Shown: positions 35,749-44,383 of the stretch, piece by piece
How the letters are laid out: each line of letters opens with the position of its first letter
How positions within the stretch are numbered: the stretch's first letter is position 1
Assembly (NCBI GenBank): GCA_021784815.1
Contig: JAJYHK010000019.1
Span: 1-48,725, forward strand
DNA length: 48,725 bases
Source: a bacterium
GTDB taxonomy: Bacteria; Patescibacteriota; Minisyncoccia; Phycocordibacterales; Phycocordibacteraceae
Direction: 5' to 3'
The notes under the pieces: generated by a model
Databases searched by the model: none
Seen by the model: the letters and a program-made list of their open reading frames with translations, nothing else
What the model was told of the DNA's origin: nothing
Program-made: the position numbers and the translations under genes

Positions 35749-36087
35749 ATGTCAGTACGCATGCGCCATACCCGCGGGCACACCGGCAACCGCCGGTCGC
35801 ACCACGCGCTTTCCGCTACGAAGCCGATCGTGAACGAGAGTGGTAAGCTCCGCTTGCCGCACCGCCTTGACGAGACGAACGGCACCTATCGCGGCAAGCA
35901 GATTGTCGAGGTAAAAGCGAAACTCCCCAAGGCAAAACTCCCGACCGGCACCCACCACGAGCGCAATCACGCGCACGACCATCAGCACGAGGCACATGAA
36001 GCAAAACCGACTGAAGCAGCCGCTGCCGAGAAAGAAGCAAAGACCAAAGGTCGTCCGAACGAACGCTCTGGTCCGAAGGGAGCATAG
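35749..36087 (+). CDS. rpmF: 50S ribosomal protein L32 with His/Lys/Glu-rich C-terminal extension
   Basis: MSVRMRHTRGHTGNRRSHHALSATKPIVNESGKLRLPHRLDETNGTYRGKQIV...; no Cys pairs; HHERNHAHDHQHEAHEAK tail. Confidence 0.88.
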   Translation: MSVRMRHTRGHTGNRRSHHALSATKPIVNESGKLRLPHRLDETNGTYRGKQIVEVKAKLPKAKLPTGTHHERNHAHDHQHEAHEAKPTEAAAAEKEAKTKGRPNERSGPKGA

Positions 36088-36102
36088 TTTCGAATAAATC
36101 CA

Positions 36103-36142
36103 CACAACGGCGTCCGTGCGCCAGGCACGGACGCCGTGTTTG
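36103..36142 (+). terminator. Intrinsic terminator after rpmF
   Basis: aACGGCGTCCGTGC-gccag-GCACGGACGCCGTgttt. Confidence 0.8.
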
Positions 36143-36168
36143 GTATACTAGGGGCACACGATCTTTCC

Positions 36169-37086
36169 ATGGCGAATCGGCACCTAGCACGATCGGTTGT
36201 TCTCCAAACGCTCTTTGAGTGGGACACCATGCATACTCCCGATGCGGAGGCGATGAACATCCTTTCCCGCAACGCCGAAGAGTTTGGCGGTGACCAGTCA
36301 GACCAGCCGTTCATGGATCAGCTTCTTGCGGGCGTCATTGCAAAGAAACCCGATATCGATCTCGTCATCGAAAAGGCCGCGCCTGAGTGGCCGCTTGAGC
36401 GTATTGCTCCGATCGATCGGAATATCTTGCGGCTCGGCCTCTACGAGCTCCTCTTTGCCGATCGCACGCAGGTACCGGCAAAGGTGGCGATTAATGAGGC
36501 GATCGAACTTGCAAAAACGTTCGGAGGAGAATCGAGCGGTCGTTTTGTGAACGGCGTCTTAGGCGCGGTCTATAAGGAGCTCGGCGAACCCGGTAAAGAC
36601 GAACAGGGCGGCAAAAGAATACGGCGAGAAGAGTTGTCGCTTGAGCAGCTCGGCGGCGCTATCGTGTACGCCAAGCACGATGGTCAGTACTACATCGCGC
36701 TGGTTCACGACGTCTTCGGCCATTGGACGCTCTCGAAGGGGCGCATCGGCGACAAACCGGAATTTGCAAACGAAACGGTCGAGGAGGGCACGATCCGCGA
36801 GATCAAGGAAGAGATGGGCCTCGACATCGAGATCCGCGAGAAAGTCGGCGAGAACGAATACGTCGCGAGTCATCCGGAAAAAGGTAAATATCGCAAGCAC
36901 GTAAGCTACTACCTCGCGGAGGCGCCGTACGTGAACATAACGCTCAAAAAGACGGGCGGCCTTGACGATGCGAAGTGGTTCCGCGTGCAGAACATCGTCG
37001 ATCTTAATTTCTATGACGATCTCTTGCCGATCGTGACGGCAGCCGTGCAGAAGCTCCTCGACCGCGCGGGTGCGGGGAGGGCCTAA
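36169..37086 (+). CDS. nusB: NusB-Nudix hydrolase fusion protein
   Basis: N-terminal NusB (RHLARSVVLQTLFEWD...ERIAPIDRNILRLGLYELLF...AINEAIELAKTFGGESSGRFVNGVLG) continuous with Nudix (KGRIGDKPEFANETVEEGTIREIKEEMGLDIEI). Confidence 0.93.
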   Translation: MANRHLARSVVLQTLFEWDTMHTPDAEAMNILSRNAEEFGGDQSDQPFMDQLLAGVIAKKPDIDLVIEKAAPEWPLERIAPIDRNILRLGLYELLFADRTQVPAKVAINEAIELAKTFGGESSGRFVNGVLGAVYKELGEPGKDEQGGKRIRREELSLEQLGGAIVYAKHDGQYYIALVHDVFGHWTLSKGRIGDKPEFANETVEEGTIREIKEEMGLDIEIREKVGENEYVASHPEKGKYRKHVSYYLAEAPYVNITLKKTGGLDDAKWFRVQNIVDLNFYDDLLPIVTAAVQKLLDRAGAGRA

Positions 37087-37113
37087 GGTTGCGACAAACC
37101 GCGGGTTGAGCGC

Positions 37114-37142
37114 TTGCCAGGGGCCGCGGCTTGGCGCATACT
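37114..37142 (+). promoter_or_regulatory. rnc promoter (TTGCCA-17-CATACT), 6 nt from ATG
   Basis: TTGCCA 37114-37119, CATACT 37137-37142, ATG 37149. Confidence 0.6.
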
Positions 37143-37148
37143 TTTTCC

Positions 37149-37838
37149 ATGTCAGACCTCACCGACCTTGCCGCGCGACTGAGCCTCTCCTTTACGGATC
37201 CGAACCTCTTCGCGGAGGCTCTCACGCATCGCTCCTATTTGAACGAGCATCGGGACCATCCCGGCACGCATAATGAACGCCTTGAGTTCCTTGGCGACGC
37301 GGTGCTTGAACTCGCGACGACCGACTTTCTCTTCCGCAAGTTTCCGGCGAAGCCCGAAGGCGAACTCACTGCGTATCGCGCGGCGCTCGTGAATACCGTG
37401 TCGCTTGCCGAAACGGCCCAAGCGCTTGGCATCAACGAGCATCTCCTGCTTTCGAAAGGCGAGGCGAGAGATACGGGTCGCGCGCGGGATGTCATTCTCG
37501 CTGACGCCTTCGAGGCGATCATTGGCGCGATCTATCTCGATCAGGGCTACGGACCGGCGGAGCAGTTTATCGCGAAGCATATTTCCGGCAAGCTGGACGA
37601 GGTTATCAAAAAGCGCATGTACCAGGACGCGAAGAGTCGTTTCCAGGAAGCGGCGCAGGAGAAGCACGGCGCGACGCCGTCATACACGACTTTGCAAGAG
37701 GCGGGTCCTGATCACGACAAGCGCTTTACCGTAGGCGTCTTCGTCGCCAGTGCGGAAATCGCTCGCGGAGAGGGGAAAAGCAAGCAAGAAGCGGAACAGG
37801 CGGCAGCGAAAGCGGCGCTTGAGAAAACTGGCTGGTGA
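37149..37838 (+). CDS. rnc: Ribonuclease III (TGA stop)
   Basis: ALTHRSYLNEH...NERLEFLGDAVLELATTDFLF, DAFEAIIGAIYLDQG, C-terminal dsRBD. Confidence 0.96.
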   Translation: MSDLTDLAARLSLSFTDPNLFAEALTHRSYLNEHRDHPGTHNERLEFLGDAVLELATTDFLFRKFPAKPEGELTAYRAALVNTVSLAETAQALGINEHLLLSKGEARDTGRARDVILADAFEAIIGAIYLDQGYGPAEQFIAKHISGKLDEVIKKRMYQDAKSRFQEAAQEKHGATPSYTTLQEAGPDHDKRFTVGVFVASAEIARGEGKSKQEAEQAAAKAALEKTGW

Positions 37839-37937
37839 TTTTCCGTTCAAGGTGTTTAAAGCTCGACCTCGAACGGAACATTTTGGGGGTGTGCGCTCTG
37901 AGTCGTGCCGCGATTTTGCCTGTATACTGAGATGCAA

Positions 37938-40142
37938 ATGCTCAAGCGGCTCGAGATCGTCGGGTTCAAGTCTTTTGCGCGGAAAACGACGCTCGACTTC
38001 TCGAGCGCGACAACCGCGATCGTCGGACCGAATGGGTCTGGCAAATCGAATGTTGCGGAAGCGTTCCGTTTCGCGCTCGGAGAGCAGTCGATGAAAAGCA
38101 TGCGCGGCAAGCGCGCCGAGGACCTCATCTTCGGCGGCTCGCACTCGGTGTCGCGCGCTAACCGTGCCTCAGTCGCTATTGTTTTCGATAATCCAGATAT
38201 CGGCGGCCGCCGTCCATTCAAGATTGATTTCGACGAGGTAGCGATCGAACGCGTCGTCCACCGCGATGGGACGAGCGAGTATTCCATAAACGGGTCCCGC
38301 GTGCGCCTGCGCGATATCGAAGAACTTCTTGCAGGCGCGAACAGCGGCGAGACGGGCCATCAGATTATTTCTCAAGGCGAGGCTGACCGCATCCTCATGG
38401 CGTCGGCGCGCGAGCGCCGGGCTATGCTTGAAGATGCGCTTGGTCTCGCTATTTACGAATTCAAAAAACAGGAAGCGCAGCGCAAACTTGAGAAGACCGA
38501 GACGAATATCGCGCAGGTGGAATCGCTGCGCCGCGAACTAGCGCCGCACCTGCGCTTCCTCGAGCGACAGGTGGAGAAGCTCGAGCGCACCGATGCGCTG
38601 CGGATCGAGCTCGCGAACGCTGCACAGACGTATTTCGCGACTGAAGAGGCGTATCTCGCTGCGGAAAAGCGCACGGCGTACGAAGCGGCGCAGGCTGCAG
38701 CAGCGCGGCTCGCGCAGACCGCGGTCGAGCTCGCGGCAATTGAGGAAAACGCGACGACTGATGCCGAAGGTGCGCGGCGGCTTGCTACCGTGCGCGCGGC
38801 CGAAGCGGGGGTGGAAAAGGCCGCGGCGGCTCGTGCCGAACTCGCGCGCGAGCTCGGACGCGTCGAGGGCGCGCTCCATGCGGCGAAACAGCGCAGCGCT
38901 CGCATTGCACGCGAGCCCTACGCGAAGGTCTCGCGGGAAGACTTACTCGCGCTCGCCGAGGAGGCGCAGCGGCAGCTTGAGGCGCCGATGGAGTCGGGTG
39001 CGCTGCGCGCCGCGCTCGACTCCTTGAGCAAAGCGGTACGAGCATTCGTTGATCGTTTTATCTCGAATGACAACGTCCTTATGGCCGACGAAGAGCAGGC
39101 TGCATACGCGCTCGAGAACGAGCGCGCGGCGCTCCTCGAAAGGGAGGCGCAACTTGCGGACGAACAGGATCAGAGGCGCTCGGCGCTCGCGCGTTCGCGC
39201 GAGGCGCTCGCTGCCCACGACGAAACCGGCAAAGAAATGCGCCGCCGGCTTCTCGAACGCGCCGAAGCAAAGGCGCATGAAGAGGCGCGGGTCGAACGCG
39301 CGCAGGCGCGCCTGCGCGAGCTTGCGCAGATGGAAGAAATGCTCGAGCTTGAGAAGCGTGATACGGTCGCGCTTGCGGGGCTTGCTGCGCTTTCGTACGA
39401 GCCGCTGCCGGGGCTTCCTCAGGAGGAGCGCGAAGCGCAAGCCGCGCGCCGCCGCTTGGTTGAGCGCCTACGCATTCGCCTTGAGGAAACCGGTGGTACG
39501 GGCGAAGACGTGCGCCAAGAACATAAAGAAGCGAGCGAGCGCGAGACATTTCTCGCGCGCGAGCTTGAAGATCTCGCGAAGTCGGCTGACGGGCTGCGCT
39601 CGCTCGCGCAGGAGCTCGACGCCGAGCTCGCAAAGCATTTCGCCGACGGGCTTGCGCGCGTGAATGCCTCCTTTGGCGAATTCTTCGCCATTCTTTTCGG
39701 CGGTGGCCATGCGCGGCTTACGCTCGAAGAGTCGGATGCGGATGCAGACGAAGAACCAGTGCCGTCCGGGCACGATGCGGTGCTGCGCCAGGGCATTGAA
39801 ATCGACGTCGCGCTGTCCAAAAAGAAGGTGCGATCGCTCGTGCAGCTTTCAGGCGGAGAGCGTGCGCTCACCTCAATCGCGCTTATCTTCGCCATGAGCC
39901 AGGTGAACCCGCCGCCCTTTTTGATACTCGATGAAACCGATGCGGCGCTCGACGAAGCGAATGCGCGCCGCTACGGCGACATGATCGAGAGCCTCGCGAA
40001 GAAGAGCCAGCTCATCGTGATCACGCACAACCGCGAGACCATGCGCCGCGCCGGCATTCTCTACGGTGTCACCATGGGCGGCGACGGCGTCTCGAAGCTG
40101 CTCTCCGTCAAATTCGAAGACGCCGTCGCCGTAGCCAAGTAG
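37938..40142 (+). CDS. SMC-like chromosome segregation ATPase, short
   Basis: MLKRLEIVGFKSFARKTTLDF, GPNGSGKSNVAEAFRFALGEQ Walker A, LVQLSGGERALTSIALIFA signature, PPFLILDETDAALDEAN Walker B. Confidence 0.93.
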   Translation: MLKRLEIVGFKSFARKTTLDFSSATTAIVGPNGSGKSNVAEAFRFALGEQSMKSMRGKRAEDLIFGGSHSVSRANRASVAIVFDNPDIGGRRPFKIDFDEVAIERVVHRDGTSEYSINGSRVRLRDIEELLAGANSGETGHQIISQGEADRILMASARERRAMLEDALGLAIYEFKKQEAQRKLEKTETNIAQVESLRRELAPHLRFLERQVEKLERTDALRIELANAAQTYFATEEAYLAAEKRTAYEAAQAAAARLAQTAVELAAIEENATTDAEGARRLATVRAAEAGVEKAAAARAELARELGRVEGALHAAKQRSARIAREPYAKVSREDLLALAEEAQRQLEAPMESGALRAALDSLSKAVRAFVDRFISNDNVLMADEEQAAYALENERAALLEREAQLADEQDQRRSALARSREALAAHDETGKEMRRRLLERAEAKAHEEARVERAQARLRELAQMEEMLELEKRDTVALAGLAALSYEPLPGLPQEEREAQAARRRLVERLRIRLEETGGTGEDVRQEHKEASERETFLARELEDLAKSADGLRSLAQELDAELAKHFADGLARVNASFGEFFAILFGGGHARLTLEESDADADEEPVPSGHDAVLRQGIEIDVALSKKKVRSLVQLSGGERALTSIALIFAMSQVNPPPFLILDETDAALDEANARRYGDMIESLAKKSQLIVITHNRETMRRAGILYGVTMGGDGVSKLLSVKFEDAVAVAK

Positions 40143-40200
40143 GCGTATAGTTTGCGCCGCGCCGGTGTAGTAAGGGGCGTATCCCCGTAATTACATTTCC

Positions 40201-41430
40201 ATGGCGGCATTTGAGCACTTTACCGAGCACGTAAACGCAGCGGCGAAGCTCGCGGGCTTAAGCGAAAAAGAACGCAAAGCGCTCGAAAAGCCCGATCGGG
40301 TGCTGCGCGCGGATCTCGAGGTCGCGCTCGATGACGGCAGCACGGCGACCTTTTCGGCATATCGGATTCAGTTCAATAACGCGCGCGGGCCGTACAAGGG
40401 CGGTATTCGCTTCCACCCGGAGGCCGATGAAGACGAGGTTTCAGCGCTTGCGGCAATGATGATGGTGAAGTGCGCGGTAGTGGGAATTCCATTTGGCGGG
40501 GCAAAGGGCGGCGTGACGGTCGATCCTAAGAAGCTCTCGACGCGCGAGCGCGAAGCGCTCGCGCGCGCGTACGTCCGCGCCTTTGCAGGCGACCTCGGCC
40601 CTGACCAGGACATTCCCGCGCCCGACGTGTACACGAACCCGTCGGTCATGGCGCATATGCTCGACGAGTACGAAAAGATCACCGGCAAGAGCCAACCGGC
40701 TATGATCACGGGCAAGCCGATCGCGCTGGGCGGTAGCCTCGGGCGCGATACGGCGACCGCGGATGGCGCGATCGCGGTACTCGAAGCGCTCTTTGAAGAC
40801 GAAGGCGTCCATGCCTCTGAACTTACGGTGGCGGTGCAGGGCGCGGGCAATGCTGGAAGCCAAGCGGCACGACGGCTTGCGCATGTGGGCGCCAAAGTGG
40901 TCGCGCTCTCGGATTCTTCCGGAACGCTTGAAGATGCAGTCGGGCTTGATGTCGCCGCGATGCTCGAGGGCAAAGAGCAAAAGAAGGAATTCAGTGCCGT
41001 GGGAAAGGTTGCGCCGGTTGAGGCGGTGCTCAGCGCGAAAGCGGACCTCTTTGTACCAGCGGCGCTCGAAGAGCAGCTGCGCGAGGATACAATCGGCGGA
41101 CTCTCAACGCGCTACGTGCTCGAGATTGCCAACGGCCCGACGACGCCTGAAGCGGATGTACTCCTCGCGAAGCGCGGCGTGACGGTGGTACCGGACGTGC
41201 TCGCGAACGCGGGCGGCGTCGCCGTCTCGTACTTCGAATGGATTCAAGGCCGCACGGGCGATCGTTGGGGAAAAGAGGCGATCGAAACGCGGCTCACCGA
41301 GACTATGCGCAGCGCGTACCGCGAGGTCGCGAATTTCGCGAAGGAGCACGATACGACGCTGCGCGAGGCAGCATACGCGCTCGCGCTCTCGCGCATTGCC
41401 GAGGCAATGCGCGAGCGGGGCAGAGTGTAG
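40201..41430 (+). CDS. gdhA: Glutamate dehydrogenase (Glu/Leu/Phe/Val dehydrogenase family)
   Basis: YRIQFNNARGPYKGGIRFHP, MMMVKCAVVGIPFGGAKGGV, VAVQGAGNAGSQAARRLAHVGAKVVALSDSSG. Confidence 0.95.
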   Translation: MAAFEHFTEHVNAAAKLAGLSEKERKALEKPDRVLRADLEVALDDGSTATFSAYRIQFNNARGPYKGGIRFHPEADEDEVSALAAMMMVKCAVVGIPFGGAKGGVTVDPKKLSTREREALARAYVRAFAGDLGPDQDIPAPDVYTNPSVMAHMLDEYEKITGKSQPAMITGKPIALGGSLGRDTATADGAIAVLEALFEDEGVHASELTVAVQGAGNAGSQAARRLAHVGAKVVALSDSSGTLEDAVGLDVAAMLEGKEQKKEFSAVGKVAPVEAVLSAKADLFVPAALEEQLREDTIGGLSTRYVLEIANGPTTPEADVLLAKRGVTVVPDVLANAGGVAVSYFEWIQGRTGDRWGKEAIETRLTETMRSAYREVANFAKEHDTTLREAAYALALSRIAEAMRERGRV

Positions 41431-41450
41431 TTTTCTGGGTGACGCGCAGT

Positions 41451-41485
41451 GCAAAAGTTCGGCCGCTTCGCGGTCGGACTTTTGC
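41451..41485. terminator. Bidirectional terminator between convergent gdhA and rnr
   Basis: GCAAAAGTTCGGCCGC-ttc-GCGGTCGGACTTTTGC (two wobble/mismatch positions). Confidence 0.8.
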
Positions 41486-41493
41486 GCCTTTCA

Positions 41494-43467
41494 TTATTCC
41501 GCCGGCACGAAATCCAATTCCTTTTCGGGTACGCGCGCCGCAACGAGTCGAATGCGAATCGGGTCGCCAAGCTGGAACGTTTTGTTGGTGCGCTTTCCGA
41601 CAAGGCGATAGTGCTTTTCATCGTACTCGAAGTAGTCGTTGCCGACCTCTTTGATGCGGATCATGCCGTCGGCATGCGTCTCTTTTTCTTCCACATAGAG
41701 ACCGCGATCGCTCACGCCGGAAATGACCGCATCGAAAACCTGGCCGATCTTCGGCGCAAGGAACTCAACCTGCTTCATCTTCACGCTATCACGCTCGGCA
41801 TCGGCGGCCGCCACTTCGCGTTCGGAGGCATGGAGCGCGATCGTGTCGAACTCCTGCATTTCCTGGGCGATGACCGGCGTGCCGCCCGCATGCGCCTTAA
41901 TGAGCCGGTGTATGAGGAGGTCAGGATAGCGGCGGATCGGCGAGGTGAAGTGCGTGTAGTAGTCGAAGGCGAGACCGAAATGGCCGATGTTCTTGGTGGC
42001 GTACGTCGCCTTCGCCATCGAGCGCAAGGTCGCCGTTTTAACGAGGTACTCTTCGGGCTTGCCCTTCACCTCTTCGAGCAGGCGGTTGAGCTCGGCGCCC
42101 GAAACAGCGCCGCTCCCGGAAAGCTTGAGATGGTACCCCATGACGCGCAGGAGCTGCGCGAGATTCTCGAGTCGGTCGCTGTCGGGCTCTCCGTGCACGC
42201 GGTAGAGCGACTGGAAATGCGGGCCGCCGTTTGCGGTGAGTTCAGAGAGGTGCTCGGCGACGTTCTCGTTCGCGAGGAGCATGAAATCCTCAACAAGCAT
42301 GTTGGTCGCCTTGCGCTCCTTGAGGCGGACGGCAATCGGTTTGCCTTCAGCGTCGAGCTCGACCTTTACCTCGGGCGTATCGAACTCGATCGCGCCCTTT
42401 GCCTGGCGCCGGGCACGAATTTTTTGTGATAGCGCGTGCAGGGTCGAGAGCTCCCGGTGCATGGTGCCGCTGCCCGTGTCGAGCACGTCCTGCGCCTCCT
42501 CGTACGTAAAGCGCTTGTCGGAGTGGATGACCGTCTCGCCGAACCAGGCGCCTTGAATGTTCGCCTCGGCGTCGAGTGTGAATACGGCAGAGACGGCGAG
42601 ACGGTCTTGTTCGGGGTTAAGCGAACAGAGGTCGTTTGAAAGGATCGTCGGAAGCATCGGGATGGTGCGATCGACGAGGTACACGCTCGTGGAACGCTCA
42701 CGCGCCTCGCGGTCGAGTGCATCGTCCGGCTGCACAAAGAAGGAGACGTCGGCGATATGGATGCCGATCTCGATGAGGCCGTGGGGCAGCGCGCGCACCG
42801 AGAGCGCGTCGTCGAAGTCTTTTGCGTCGGCCGGATCGATCGTGCAGGTGGGCGCTTCGCGGAAGTCGCGCCGCGGCCCTTGTTCGGCGGCGCGTGCAGC
42901 GATCTCAGCCGTGATCTGCTCGCGGCCGCGTGCCTCGAGCTCTCGTGCGGCAGCAAGCACGCTCGGCGGGAAGTCACTTGTAAAGCCCTGACCGAGCGCC
43001 AAAGCGCGCATCTCAGTCTCGTGCACGCCTGCCTTGCCTATGTCTTCTTCGACGACGCCCCACGGGTAGTCGGCACCTTCGTCCCAGCCTTTGAGCGCGA
43101 CGAGCACCTTTTCGCCGAATGCAGCGCCGGCAGTATCGCGCACTTCGATGAGCAGATGCATCTTTTTATAGTCGGGCTCAAGGAGTGTGCGGCCCTCGGT
43201 CTCGACAAGCGTGCCGACGAAGTGCTCGCGTGCGCGGGTAATGACGCGCACGACCTTGCCGGCTGCGCGTGCCGGCATGCGGCCCGTCGGATCGCGGTAC
43301 ATGCCCGCGCGGATAATCTCGACGATATCGCCATGGAGCGCGTGGTTCGTCCACTCCACCGGAATGAGCAGATCGTCTTTCTTATCTTTATTCGTCGGGT
43401 CGGGGGAGAAAAAGCCCATGCCTTTCCTGGTGAGGGTGATGGGGCCTTCGTAGGTTTGTTCGGTCAT
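41494..43467 (-). CDS. rnr: Ribonuclease R (RNB domain exoribonuclease with S1 domain)
   Basis: TCTIDPADAKDFDDALSVRALPHGLIEIGIHIADVSFFV, FTSPIRRYPDLLIHRLIKA, C-terminal S1. Confidence 0.96.
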   Translation of the reverse strand: MTEQTYEGPITLTRKGMGFFSPDPTNKDKKDDLLIPVEWTNHALHGDIVEIIRAGMYRDPTGRMPARAAGKVVRVITRAREHFVGTLVETEGRTLLEPDYKKMHLLIEVRDTAGAAFGEKVLVALKGWDEGADYPWGVVEEDIGKAGVHETEMRALALGQGFTSDFPPSVLAAARELEARGREQITAEIAARAAEQGPRRDFREAPTCTIDPADAKDFDDALSVRALPHGLIEIGIHIADVSFFVQPDDALDREARERSTSVYLVDRTIPMLPTILSNDLCSLNPEQDRLAVSAVFTLDAEANIQGAWFGETVIHSDKRFTYEEAQDVLDTGSGTMHRELSTLHALSQKIRARRQAKGAIEFDTPEVKVELDAEGKPIAVRLKERKATNMLVEDFMLLANENVAEHLSELTANGGPHFQSLYRVHGEPDSDRLENLAQLLRVMGYHLKLSGSGAVSGAELNRLLEEVKGKPEEYLVKTATLRSMAKATYATKNIGHFGLAFDYYTHFTSPIRRYPDLLIHRLIKAHAGGTPVIAQEMQEFDTIALHASEREVAAADAERDSVKMKQVEFLAPKIGQVFDAVISGVSDRGLYVEEKETHADGMIRIKEVGNDYFEYDEKHYRLVGKRTNKTFQLGDPIRIRLVAARVPEKELDFVPAE

Positions 43468-43475
43468 TTACCGGT

Positions 43476-43504
43476 ACTCTACCCCGTTAGAAGTCTCGGC
43501 GCAA
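43476..43504 (-). promoter_or_regulatory. rnr promoter (TTGCGC-17-TAGAGT), 8 nt from ATG
   Basis: Minus-strand TTGCGC at 43499-43504 and TAGAGT at 43476-43481; start codon at 43467. Confidence 0.6.
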
Positions 43505-43539
43505 AAGCATTTTTTGGAATCTTTTGCGCGTAGCGAGAC
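43493..43539. repeat. Inverted repeat in the rnr/rpsP divergent intergenic region
   Basis: GTCTCG GCGCAAAAG cattttttggaat CTTTTGCGC gtag CGAGAC. Confidence 0.85.
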
Positions 43540-43646
43540 GTCGTGTCTCCACGTCGGGGGTGTCATACACACGAAGCGGCCGAAAGCCGGCTTCTCGCGG
43601 GATCACATCCCTGCTGGTGCGGTACGTCGGGCGAGGTTCGTCTTCA

Positions 43647-43675
43647 TTGACCGTGACCGGTTCCTCTGCTATGGT
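43647..43675 (+). promoter_or_regulatory. rpsP promoter (TTGACC-17-TATGGT), 8 nt from ATG
   Basis: TTGACC 43647-43652, TATGGT 43670-43675, ATG 43684. Confidence 0.65.
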
Positions 43676-43683
43676 AGGCTCAC

Positions 43684-44013
43684 ATGTTGATGATTCGATT
43701 CCAGCGTATTGGCCGCAAAAACGACCCGGCGTTCCGCGTCGCAGTGCTTGAGAAGGAACGCGCGGCGAAGGCCGGCGGTATTGTCGCGCGCGTGGGCTCC
43801 TATAATCCGAAGACCAAGGCGATTGCCCTCGATAAGGATTGCGTGAAGGAGTGGCTCGCCAAAGGTGCACAGCCGTCCGACACGGTTCGCAACTTGCTCA
43901 TCAGTCAGGGCGTCATCGAAGGCAAGAAGGTGAACGTCCTCCCGAAGAAGACGGCGCCGGTTGTCGAGCAGCCCGCAGAAGCCCCGGTCGCAGCAGCCGC
44001 TTCCGCGGCGTAG
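43684..44013 (+). CDS. rpsP: 30S ribosomal protein S16
   Basis: MIRFQRIGRKNDPAFRVAVLEKERAAKAGGIVARVGSYNPKTKAIALDKDCVKEWLAKGAQPSDTVRNLL. Confidence 0.95.
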   Translation: MLMIRFQRIGRKNDPAFRVAVLEKERAAKAGGIVARVGSYNPKTKAIALDKDCVKEWLAKGAQPSDTVRNLLISQGVIEGKKVNVLPKKTAPVVEQPAEAPVAAAASAA

Positions 44014-44069
44014 TCCCGCGCGTACTCCGCTATGCGGAGTTGTGCGCCCTAACCTCTATACACACCGTC

Positions 44070-44363
44070 ATGGAACCAGACCAGGCATTTCTCGAATACG
44101 CGGTAAAGGCACTCGTTGACCATCCTGAAGCGGTAGAGACCACCCGGACGATCGACCAGATGGGGGTGCTGCTGACGCTCACCGTGCATCCGGACGACAT
44201 GGGGAAGATCATCGGCAAGAGCGGCAAGACTGCGGAGGCGCTCCGTATCCTCTTGCGCGTCGTCGGTATGAAAGGGAACGCGCGCGTGAACCTCAAGATT
44301 AACGAACCGATCGGCGGCAAGCGCGAGCAGGAGTTTGGATCCCCCGAATCATTCGGCGCATAA
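44070..44363 (+). CDS. KH-domain RNA-binding protein (KhpA-like)
   Basis: FLEYAVKALVDHPEAVE...LTLTVHPDDMGKIIGKSGKTAEALRILLRVVG; located between rpsP and trmD. Confidence 0.9.
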   Translation: MEPDQAFLEYAVKALVDHPEAVETTRTIDQMGVLLTLTVHPDDMGKIIGKSGKTAEALRILLRVVGMKGNARVNLKINEPIGGKREQEFGSPESFGA

Positions 44364-44383
44364 AACCGATGGGGCACCCGAGC

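Noticed and set aside
37840-37935. Possible frameshift between rnc and smc
   Set aside because: Both products are complete; the gap holds a normal intergenic region with a TATACT promoter box.
41449-42429. 326-aa plus-strand ORF opposite rnr
   Set aside because: Overlaps confident RNase R on the other strand and the terminator.
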